Below, piece after piece: positions 1 through 5,447 of a stretch of DNA of 7,977 bases. A program made the translations under genes and the position numbers. A model generated the notes under the pieces. It worked only from the letters and a program-made list of their open reading frames with translations. It was not told where the DNA came from and ran no database searches. Origin of the DNA: Natronohydrobacter sp. Lineage in GTDB: Bacteria > Pseudomonadota > Alphaproteobacteria > Rhodobacterales > Rhodobacteraceae. Location: the NCBI GenBank assembly GCA_007118445.1, contig SKRP01000121.1:1-7977 (forward strand). Reading direction: 5' to 3'. The first letter of the stretch is position 1. Every line of letters starts with the position of its first letter.

Positions 1-96
1 ATGTTGCGCGAGGGCGATCTGGTGGTGATCTTCTCGCTGACCGAGGATGTGCCAAAGGTCGATGAATTGCTGCAGGTGGCGGTCGAGTTCTTCTGA
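1..96 (+). CDS. trkA: TrkA C-terminal fragment (Trk potassium uptake, NAD-binding gating subunit), 5' truncated
   Basis: Frame 1 is open from the first base to a TGA at 94-96 and encodes 31 residues ending in DELLQVAVEFF. The segment GDLVVIFSLTEDVPKVDELL resembles the end of the last TrkA-C (RCK_C) domain, where a hydrophobic strand is followed by a V-P-x-V-E/D-x-L-L helix. TrkA is the cytosolic peripheral subunit that binds nucleotide and gates the TrkH/TrkG pore. The identification rests mainly on position: the gene ends 51 bp before trkH on the same strand, the usual trkA-trkH order in this group. The ATG at base 1 is probably internal, because a full TrkA is about 458 residues. The fragment is too short to be certain from sequence alone. 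Confidence 0.8.
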   Translation: MLREGDLVVIFSLTEDVPKVDELLQVAVEFF

Positions 97-118
97 CACC
101 TGACACCTGACACCTGAC
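94..118 (+). repeat. 7-bp tandem repeat (TGACACC) overlapping the trkA stop codon
   Basis: The unit TGACACC occurs three full times (94-100, 101-107, 108-114), followed by a partial TGAC (115-118). The first TGA is the trkA stop codon. Because the unit is 7 bp, successive TGA triplets fall at 94, 101, 108 and 115, placing stop codons in all three forward frames. It lies between trkA and the trkH ribosome binding site. It is most simply explained by slipped-strand duplication. No function is evident. Confidence 0.85.
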
Positions 119-147
119 GCGCGCCGCAGCACGAAAGGGATGCTGAC

Positions 148-1656
148 ATGGAACGCAGATCGCACGGGACAGCGATACTGGTGGCGATGATCGCGGCCAC
201 AGCGCTGGCAATGCTGGCCCCGGCGGCTGTGGGCTTCACCTTGCGCGAACATGCGCTGGCGCGGGCGTTTCTCTACTCATCGGCGCTGTTGGGCGGGATT
301 GCCGGGCTGGTGCATCTGGCCAGCCGCGCTGGCCCGACCCATCTGGGGCGTTTTTCGCATCCGTTCTATTACCTGAGCGCGGCCTATCTGGTGCTGCCTG
401 CATTGATGGCCATTCCCCTGACCGAGGCAGTGCCGGGGCTGAGCTTCTTCCATGCCTGGTTCGAGATGGTCTCGGCCTTCACCACCACCGGGGCCAGCCT
501 GCTGGAAGGACATGGCTCGCGCAGTCTGGATCTATGGCGCGCGACCGTGGCCTGGGGGGGCGGGCTGTTTCTGATGATCTCGGTGATGGCGCTGCTGGCC
601 CCCCTGGGGCTTGGCGGGGCCGAGATGTATGGCACCGGGCGCAGCCAGCTGCGCACGGGGGCGGGGCGGCCGGGTCATCGCCGCCTGATCCGCATCGATG
701 CCGCGCAGGCCGACAAGAGCCTTGCGCGCATGGCGCAACAGGTCGCGGTGATCACGCCAGTCTATCTGGGGGTGACGCTGGCGCTCTGGGTCGGGCTGTC
801 CATCGCGGGCCATCCGCCGATTCTGGCGCTGGTGCTGGCCATGTCCACCGTCTCGACCTCGGGCATCCTGCCCGAAGGCGGGCTGGGCGGGCTGAGCGCG
901 GAAATCCTGATCGCGGCGGGGCTGGTGCTGGCGCTCAGCCGCCGCTTCTGGCCCGGCGCGCAGCTGATCCGCGACGGGGGGCGGCACTGGCGGCGCGACC
1001 CGGAACTGGTGCTGGCCGTGGCGCTGATGGGGCTGCTGGTGCTGGTGCTGGGCCTGCGCGCGCTGGCCGCCCCGCTGGACCCGGCCCCGCTGGCCTGGCT
1101 GGCTGAAGTCTGGGGCGTGTTGTTCACCAGTCTGTCCTTTCTGACCACGACCGGCTTTGTCAGCGAGGTGGGCCGCTCTGCCGAAGGGGTCTATTTCGGT
1201 GCCGCAGGAGTGGTGTTGCTGGCGCTTGCGCTGTGTGGCGGCGGTGTGGCCACGACCGCAGGCGGGCTGAAGTTGATGCGCGTTTTCGCGCTGATGTGGC
1301 AGGCGCGGCGCGAGATGGACAAGCTGGTCCATCCTGACAGCGTGGGTGGCGATGGCGAGCGGCTGCGCGCCCTGCGCCGTGAAGGAGCGTATTCGGCCTG
1401 GATGTTCGTGATGATCTTCATCTTCACGCTGATGGCGCTGACCGCCGCGCTGACCCTGACCGGCGTGATCATGGAAGATGCGATGATCTATGCCACCGCC
1501 GCGCTGACCACAACTGGCCCGGTGGCGCAGATGACCGGGCCGGACCCGCTGAGCTGGGCGGCGCTCAGTGACGGGGCCAAGGCGATTCTGGCCTTCGGCA
1601 TGGTGCTGGGACGGCTGGAGCTGCTGTTGCTCTTGTCTGTGTTCTGGCGCAGCTGA
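148..1656 (+). CDS. trkH: Trk system potassium uptake protein TrkH
   Basis: The 502-aa polytopic inner-membrane protein is the ion-conducting subunit of the Trk K+ transporter and works with TrkA. Four pore-loop selectivity-filter motifs mark the four membrane-pore-membrane repeats of the Trk/Ktr/HKT family: TTTGAS (112-117), STSGI (236-240), TTTGF (333-337, after FL) and TTTGP (454-458). Each carries the conserved filter glycine. Hydrophobic segments fill most of the chain, starting with a helix at about residues 9-29. Length fits TrkH, usually about 480-510 aa. The ATG at 148 has a good Shine-Dalgarno sequence (AAAGGGA, about 134-140) seven bases upstream. The trkA fragment ends 51 bp upstream on the same strand, so the two are probably cotranscribed. 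No frameshift or missing filter was seen. Confidence 0.95.
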   Translation: MERRSHGTAILVAMIAATALAMLAPAAVGFTLREHALARAFLYSSALLGGIAGLVHLASRAGPTHLGRFSHPFYYLSAAYLVLPALMAIPLTEAVPGLSFFHAWFEMVSAFTTTGASLLEGHGSRSLDLWRATVAWGGGLFLMISVMALLAPLGLGGAEMYGTGRSQLRTGAGRPGHRRLIRIDAAQADKSLARMAQQVAVITPVYLGVTLALWVGLSIAGHPPILALVLAMSTVSTSGILPEGGLGGLSAEILIAAGLVLALSRRFWPGAQLIRDGGRHWRRDPELVLAVALMGLLVLVLGLRALAAPLDPAPLAWLAEVWGVLFTSLSFLTTTGFVSEVGRSAEGVYFGAAGVVLLALALCGGGVATTAGGLKLMRVFALMWQARREMDKLVHPDSVGGDGERLRALRREGAYSAWMFVMIFIFTLMALTAALTLTGVIMEDAMIYATAALTTTGPVAQMTGPDPLSWAALSDGAKAILAFGMVLGRLELLLLLSVFWRS

Positions 1657-1678
1657 ACCTGCTCTCGGCTGTATCTGT

Positions 1679-1720
1679 CGCGCGCTGTGCAACATAAAAT
1701 TGCGCAGGGCGCGCGTTTTA
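1679..1720 (+). terminator. Stem-loop with short T tract after trkH (possible intrinsic terminator)
   Basis: Bases 1679-1692 pair with 1700-1715, leaving a two-base bulge (G1707-G1708), one G-U pair (T1688-G1704) and a 7-base loop CATAAAA. TTTTA (1716-1720) follows at once. The stem begins 23 bp after the trkH stop, which suits a terminator separating trkA-trkH from hfq. The T tract is short, so efficiency is uncertain. The loop is exactly complementary to TTTTATG at 1716-1722, so a competing hairpin is possible. Confidence 0.5.
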
Positions 1721-1827
1721 TGTGGTTTCGGGGCTGGAAGTTTCGCCAAACCCGTTTCATACTCATGAGATAGGGAGAAAGGGCTTCCTGCGTAAATCAA
1801 ACAACGCCACAATAAAAAGGCAAGCGC

Positions 1828-2061
1828 ATGGCCGGTGATAAACAAAATCTGCAAGATGCATTTCTGAATCATGTCCGCAAGAACAAGGTTCCGGTAACAG
1901 TATTCCTGATCAACGGGGTCAAGCTTCAGGGTGTGATCACCTGGTTTGACAATTTCTGCGTGCTGTTGCGCAGGGATGGTCAGAGCCAGCTGGTGTATAA
2001 ACATGCGATTTCCACGATCATGCCGGGCCAGCCGATCTCGCTCTATGAGGCAGACAGCTGA
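1828..2061 (+). CDS. hfq: RNA chaperone Hfq
   Basis: The 77-aa Sm-like protein forms hexameric rings that bind small RNAs and mRNAs and promote their pairing. The N-terminal helix (LQDAFLNHVRK, about 8-18) is followed by the Sm1 core with NGVKLQG (30-35) and the Sm2 signature YKHAIST (57-63). Proximal-face U-binding residues Q9, F43, K58 and H59 are present. Distal-face positions differ slightly from Escherichia coli (F26 for Tyr, V31 for Ile). The rim patch is R17-K18-N19-K20 instead of RRER, which predicts a less arginine-rich rim. The protein lacks the long acidic tail of gamma-proteobacterial Hfq, as is usual in alphaproteobacteria. The ATG at 1828 is preceded by AAAAGG (1815-1820). hflX follows directly, as in many proteobacteria. 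Confidence 0.98.
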   Translation: MAGDKQNLQDAFLNHVRKNKVPVTVFLINGVKLQGVITWFDNFCVLLRRDGQSQLVYKHAISTIMPGQPISLYEADS

Positions 2062-2129
2062 GCGCGGCATCCGGATCCGATCAGGGCGCAAGCACGATTG
2101 AAACCGCCGCGCGCCCGACCCGCGCGCTG

Positions 2130-3401
2130 GTGCTGCACCCGGATATCAAGTCGCAACACCAGCCGCGCGCGCCGGAACTGGCGCTGGCGGAAGCGATTTC
2201 GCTCGCCCATGCGCTGCCGGGGCTTGATGTGGTGGATGGTCAGGTCGTGCGGCTGCCCAAGGCGCATCCGGGCATGCTGTTCGGGTCCGGCAAGGTTGCG
2301 GAACTGGCCGCGCTGATCACAGATGCGGAAATCGCGCTGGTGCTGATCGACGGGCCGGTCAGCCCGGTACAGCAGCGCAATCTGGAACGCGCCTGGAAAG
2401 TGAAGCTTCTGGACCGGACCGGGCTGATCCTGGAAATCTTTGCCGACCGCGCGCGCACCCGCGAAGGGGTGTTGCAGGTCGAACTGGCCGCGCTCAGCTA
2501 CCAGCGCACGCGGCTAGTGCGGGCCTGGACTCATCTGGAGCGCCAGCGCGGGGGGCTGGGATTTGTCGGCGGGCCGGGCGAGACGCAGATCGAGGCCGAC
2601 CGCCGCGCCATCGACACCCAGATGGTGCGCCTGCGCCGGCAATTGTCGAAAGTGGTCAGGACGCGCGAATTGCACCGCGCCGCGCGGCGCAAGGTGCCGT
2701 TTCCGGTTGTGGCGCTGGTTGGCTACACCAATGCGGGCAAATCGACCCTGTTCAACCGCCTGACCGGGGCAGAGGTGATGGCGAAGGACATGCTGTTCGC
2801 CACGCTCGACCCGACCATGCGCGCGGTCACCCTGCCCACAGGCAAGCAGGTGATCCTGTCGGACACTGTGGGCTTCATCTCGGATCTGCCGACCCAGCTG
2901 GTTGCGGCCTTCCGCGCGACGCTGGAAGAAGTGCTCGAGGCCGATCTGATCGTCCATGTCCGGGACATTGCCCATCCTGAAGCCGAAGAGCAGGCGCGCG
3001 ATGTGCAGTCGATCCTCAGCGATCTGGGCGTGGATGAAACGCGCCCGCAGATCGAGCTGTGGAACAAGGCCGATCTGCTGGGCGCCGCGCAGCAGGCGGG
3101 TTTGAGCGCGCGCGTTGCCGAAAGCGACGCGCTGTTTCTCGGCTCGGCGGTCACCGGGCAGGGGTTGCAGGCGCTGTTCGATGCGATCACAGCGCGGCTC
3201 GATGATGCCCGCCACAGCGAAGAGGTGGTCCTGCCCCATGATGCAGGGCGTGCGCGCGCCTGGCTGTTCGAACAGGGCGTGGTCGTCGATGAGGCCCCTG
3301 AAGAGGCAGTTTCGCGGTTGCAGGTCACCTGGACCGACCGCCAGAAACGGTCCTTTCGGGCGCTGATCGACCCTTCAGATACGGACCCGCAGCCCGACTA
3401 G
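2130..3401 (+). CDS. hflX: GTPase HflX (ribosome-associated); true start probably upstream of 2130
   Basis: HflX is a translational GTPase that splits stalled 70S or 100S ribosomes under stress. Numbered from GTG 2130, the N-terminal HflX domain includes DRTGLILEIFADRART and the glycine-rich GGLGFVGGPGETQ loop (141-153). The G domain has G1 GYTNAGKST (198-206), FATLDPT around switch I, G3 DTVGF (245-249) and G4 NKAD (312-315). A short C-terminal domain follows. The length of 423 aa matches the family. GTG 2130 is the first standard start codon after the upstream stop (2046-2048), but it has no Shine-Dalgarno sequence and cuts the first beta strand (TRALVLHP). The frame is open back to 2049 without ATG, GTG or TTG. 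The best upstream candidate is CTG 2058, overlapping the hfq stop and seven bases after GAGG (2047-2050), which would give 447 aa. ATT 2097 is another. The product is secure; the start is not. Confidence 0.95.
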   Translation: MLHPDIKSQHQPRAPELALAEAISLAHALPGLDVVDGQVVRLPKAHPGMLFGSGKVAELAALITDAEIALVLIDGPVSPVQQRNLERAWKVKLLDRTGLILEIFADRARTREGVLQVELAALSYQRTRLVRAWTHLERQRGGLGFVGGPGETQIEADRRAIDTQMVRLRRQLSKVVRTRELHRAARRKVPFPVVALVGYTNAGKSTLFNRLTGAEVMAKDMLFATLDPTMRAVTLPTGKQVILSDTVGFISDLPTQLVAAFRATLEEVLEADLIVHVRDIAHPEAEEQARDVQSILSDLGVDETRPQIELWNKADLLGAAQQAGLSARVAESDALFLGSAVTGQGLQALFDAITARLDDARHSEEVVLPHDAGRARAWLFEQGVVVDEAPEEAVSRLQVTWTDRQKRSFRALIDPSDTDPQPD

Positions 3402-3411
3402 CCCCTGCGTG

Positions 3412-3472
3412 CAGGTCACTGCGCGCGGCGCGCGATACAGGTCACATCCCCTGTCATGTTACAATGGGTCAC
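3412..3472 (+). repeat. GGTCAC direct-repeat cluster upstream of lpxC (possible operator)
   Basis: Three GGTCAC hexamers lie in the same orientation at 3414-3419, 3440-3445 and 3467-3472, spaced 26 and 27 bp apart. The first two are the longer octamer CAGGTCAC (3412-3419, 3438-3445). A further CAGGTCAC lies in the end of hflX (3321-3328), and an inverted partial copy (TGTGAC, 3536-3541) lies just before lpxC. Two copies flank a promoter-like extended -10 element. Regularly spaced repeats around a promoter suggest a regulator binding site, but no known motif was recognised. Confidence 0.4.
3457..3465 (+). promoter_or_regulatory. Candidate extended -10 promoter element for lpxC
   Basis: TGTTACAAT contains an extended TG followed by TACAAT, a five-of-six match to TATAAT. 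Initiation would be expected near 3472, leaving a leader of about 75 bases before lpxC. There is no good -35 hexamer at the right distance (ACAGGT at 3437-3442). This would be consistent with an extended -10 promoter or one needing an activator. Confidence 0.4.
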
Positions 3473-3546
3473 AATCTGTGAGTTGCGTCTGACCGCACCC
3501 GCCCCTTATTGCGTTAACAAATGTGATAAGAAACGTGTGACAGGCC

Positions 3547-4467
3547 ATGCAGAACACTCTCGCAAGACATTGTTCGGTGACAGGGACCGGGCTCCATAGC
3601 GGCAAACCTGTGCGGATGCGGCTTGTGCCTGCGGGCGCAGATACTGGTCTGATCTTCCGGCGCATGGATTGCCCGGCGGATATCCGTGACATTCCGGTCC
3701 GGCCCGAGAACTGGGTCGAGGCCAGCCTCTGCACGGTCCTGCAAAACGCAGCCGGTGTGCGCATCAGCACGATCGAGCATCTCATGGCCGCCTTGCATGG
3801 CTGCGGTGTTCACAATCTGATCATTGAAATCGACAGCGCCGAAGTGCCCATACTCGATGGCAGCGCTGCCCCTTTCGTGCGCAAGATCATGGCCGCCGGG
3901 GTCAGGCCGCTTGATGCGCCGCTCAAGGTGCTGCGCGTGCTCAAGCCGGTCGCGGTTGAAAAGGGCGATGCGCGCGCGCGGCTCAGCCCGGCGCCGCAAC
4001 TGGAACTGGCCTTCGAGATCGATTTCGCGGAACCGGCCATCGGCCATCAGCGACAGTCCCTGCGCATGTCCAACGGGGCCTTCCTGCGCGAACTCAGCGA
4101 TTGCCGGACCTTCTGCCAGCGCCGCGATGTCGAACAGATGCAGGCTGCCGGGCTGGCGCTGGGCGGCACACTTGACAACGCAGTGGTGTTTCATGACGGG
4201 GCTGTGCTCAGCCCCGGCGGGCTGCGCCGCGCAGACGAGCCGGTGCGCCACAAGATGCTTGACGCGATGGGCGATCTCTATGTGGCCGGGATGCCGATCC
4301 TCGGGCGCTATGAGGGCGTGCGCGCGGGTCATGCGCTGACCGGGCGGCTGTTGCAGGCGCTGCTGGCCGATCCATCCGCCCATGAGATCGTGACGCTGGA
4401 TGAGGCCGCGCGCAAACGTCTGCCGGGCGCGGGTATTTCGCTGGCTGATCTGCCGCTATCGGCCTGA
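3547..4467 (+). CDS. lpxC: UDP-3-O-acyl-N-acetylglucosamine deacetylase LpxC
   Basis: LpxC is the cytosolic zinc amidase that removes the acetyl group from UDP-3-O-acyl-GlcNAc, the committed step of lipid A synthesis. At 306 aa it has the usual length. The start MQNTLARHCSVTGTGLHSG is typical of the family, and its GxGLHSG segment is conserved. Zinc ligands are H78 (in IEHLMAALHG), H235 and D239 (in RHKMLDAMGDL). Catalytic E77 precedes H78, H262 in RAGHAL is the general acid/base histidine, and K236 and T188 (RTF) are in place, so the enzyme looks intact. ATG 3547 has only a weak Shine-Dalgarno sequence (CAGG two bases before, AAGAAA further up), so translation initiation may be modest. A 145-bp gap after hflX suggests an independent promoter. 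Confidence 0.98.
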   Translation: MQNTLARHCSVTGTGLHSGKPVRMRLVPAGADTGLIFRRMDCPADIRDIPVRPENWVEASLCTVLQNAAGVRISTIEHLMAALHGCGVHNLIIEIDSAEVPILDGSAAPFVRKIMAAGVRPLDAPLKVLRVLKPVAVEKGDARARLSPAPQLELAFEIDFAEPAIGHQRQSLRMSNGAFLRELSDCRTFCQRRDVEQMQAAGLALGGTLDNAVVFHDGAVLSPGGLRRADEPVRHKMLDAMGDLYVAGMPILGRYEGVRAGHALTGRLLQALLADPSAHEIVTLDEAARKRLPGAGISLADLPLSA

Positions 4468-4498
4468 CTCTGCGCCTTTGGCCGCGTAGACAGATGCC

Positions 4499-4529
4499 GC
4501 GCAAAACGCGTTTTGCGCCTGAATTTTTT
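4499..4529 (+). terminator. Perfect 20-bp palindrome with T6 tract after lpxC (terminator-like)
   Basis: GCGCAAAACGCGTTTTGCGC (4499-4518) is a perfect palindrome that can form an 8-bp stem with a CGCG loop. Six T residues (4524-4529) follow after five bases (CTGAA). The site starts 31 bp after the lpxC stop. The gap between stem and T run is longer than in strong intrinsic terminators, so partial termination is a fair guess. Its right half also contains the TTGCGC of a candidate bamD promoter, so it could equally be a dimeric protein site. Confidence 0.5.
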
Positions 4530-4541
4530 ATGTGCTAACAG
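4513..4541 (+). promoter_or_regulatory. Candidate sigma-70-type promoter for bamD-recN
   Basis: TTGCGC (4513-4518) as -35 and TAACAG (4536-4541) as -10 are separated by 17 bp. The -10 is preceded by TGC, an extended -10 arrangement. TTG as the conserved half of the -35 is common in Rhodobacterales. Initiation near 4548 would give a leader of about 29 bases to the bamD ATG. The overlap with the palindrome suggests termination and initiation are packed into one short region. Confidence 0.35.
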
Positions 4542-4576
4542 TGCCGCACAAGACGTTCGCAAAGGGGTGGCAGGAC

Positions 4577-5419
4577 ATGATCGCAACGGCTGGGATCCGG
4601 CATGTGGGCCTTGCCCTCTGTGTTATCGCCGGGCTTGGGGCCTGCAATCGCGCGACCGGCCCGGATGAATCGCTGGCGGGCTTCTCGCCCGAAGAGATTT
4701 TCCAGCGCGGCGAATACGAGCTGGAAACCTCGCGGCGCTCTGAGCGCTCCTTGCGCTATTTTCAGGAAATCGAGCGGCTTTACCCCTATACGCAATGGTC
4801 GCGCCGCGCATTGATCATGCAGGCCTATGCGCATCACCGCGCCCGCGAATATGAAGAAAGCCGCGCCGCCGCGCAGCGCTTCATCGACACCTATCCCAAT
4901 GACGAAGAAGCGCCCTATGCGACCTATCTGCTGGCGCTGTCCTTCTATGATCAGGTTGATGAGGTCGGACGCGATCAGGGCGTGACCTTTCAGGCGCTGC
5001 AACATCTGCGCCGCCTGATCGAGCAATATCCCGACAGCGATTATTCCCGCTCTGCGATCCTGAAATTCGAACTGGCCTTTGACCATCTGGCGGCCAAGGA
5101 AATGGAAATCGGGCGGTATTATCTGGGTCGGGGCAATTATCAGGCCGCCATCAACCGCTTCCGCGTCGTGGTCGAGGATTTCCAGACCTCGACCCATACG
5201 CCCGAAGCCCTCCACCGGCTGGTCGAGGCCTATCTCTCGCTGGGGCTGCGTGATGAAGCGCAGACCGCCGGGGCCGTGCTGGGCTATAATTTCGAGGCCA
5301 ACCCCTTCTATCAGGACACATTCCGCCTGCTCGGGCGGCAGGGGCTGGAACCCGAAGCGCGCGGCGAAGGCTGGTTGCGCACGATCTATCGTCAGGCGCT
5401 GCGCGGTGACTGGATCTGA
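4577..5419 (+). CDS. bamD: Outer membrane protein assembly factor BamD (lipoprotein)
   Basis: The 280-aa lipoprotein is a component of the BAM complex that inserts beta-barrel proteins into the outer membrane. ATG 4577 is preferred over an in-frame GTG at 4532 because AAAGGGG (4561-4567) lies nine bases upstream and the resulting N-terminus is a compact type II signal peptide: R8-H9, a hydrophobic core, then lipobox L20-G21-A22-C23. The mature part begins with a short linker, then GFSPEEIFQRGEYEL (from G35), the hallmark start of the BamD TPR region. Further helical TPR-like repeats run to the end, including YPYTQWSRRALIMQAY and YPDSDYSRSA. Length is slightly above the 245-aa E. coli protein, as is common in alphaproteobacteria. 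It sits between lpxC and recN, the standard order in this class. Confidence 0.96.
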   Translation: MIATAGIRHVGLALCVIAGLGACNRATGPDESLAGFSPEEIFQRGEYELETSRRSERSLRYFQEIERLYPYTQWSRRALIMQAYAHHRAREYEESRAAAQRFIDTYPNDEEAPYATYLLALSFYDQVDEVGRDQGVTFQALQHLRRLIEQYPDSDYSRSAILKFELAFDHLAAKEMEIGRYYLGRGNYQAAINRFRVVVEDFQTSTHTPEALHRLVEAYLSLGLRDEAQTAGAVLGYNFEANPFYQDTFRLLGRQGLEPEARGEGWLRTIYRQALRGDWI

Positions 5420-5420
5420 C

Positions 5421-5447
5421 ATGCGCGTTTTTGCAGGCGGGCGCTGA
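5421..5447 (+). other. 8-codon mini-ORF between bamD and recN (possible translational coupler)
   Basis: An ATG one base after the bamD stop opens a frame encoding MRVFAGGR. It ends at TGA 5445-5447, which overlaps the recN start as TGATG. This layout could hand ribosomes from bamD to recN. No clear Shine-Dalgarno sequence precedes the ATG, and chance occurrence is possible. Confidence 0.2.

Noticed and set aside
1734..1757. Heat-shock sigma-32-like promoter before hfq (CTGGAAG and CCCGTTT)
   Set aside because: The spacing of about 10 bp is too short for RpoH promoters and the -35 has two mismatches; no other convincing hfq promoter was found either.
532..2091. 519-codon minus-strand open frame opposite trkH and hfq
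   Set aside because: Same shadow effect; low-complexity Gln/His/Arg composition, and it runs through hfq and an intergenic stem-loop.
3264..3275. Perfect palindrome CTGTTCGAACAG, superficially like an SOS operator
   Set aside because: It lies inside hflX and encodes the conserved-looking LFEQG; the alphaproteobacterial LexA site is a GTTC-N7-GTTC direct repeat, which this is not.
3420..3434. GC-rich inverted repeat after hflX as a terminator
   Set aside because: Only a short alternating GC stem is possible and no T tract follows.
3514..3528. TTAA-N7-GATA before lpxC as a CtrA site
   Set aside because: Only one half-site matches the TTAA-N7-TTAA consensus; such half-sites are frequent by chance.
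3514..4383. 289-codon minus-strand open frame opposite lpxC
   Set aside because: lpxC has every catalytic residue in the forward frame; the reverse frame shows no motif and no ribosome binding site was seen.
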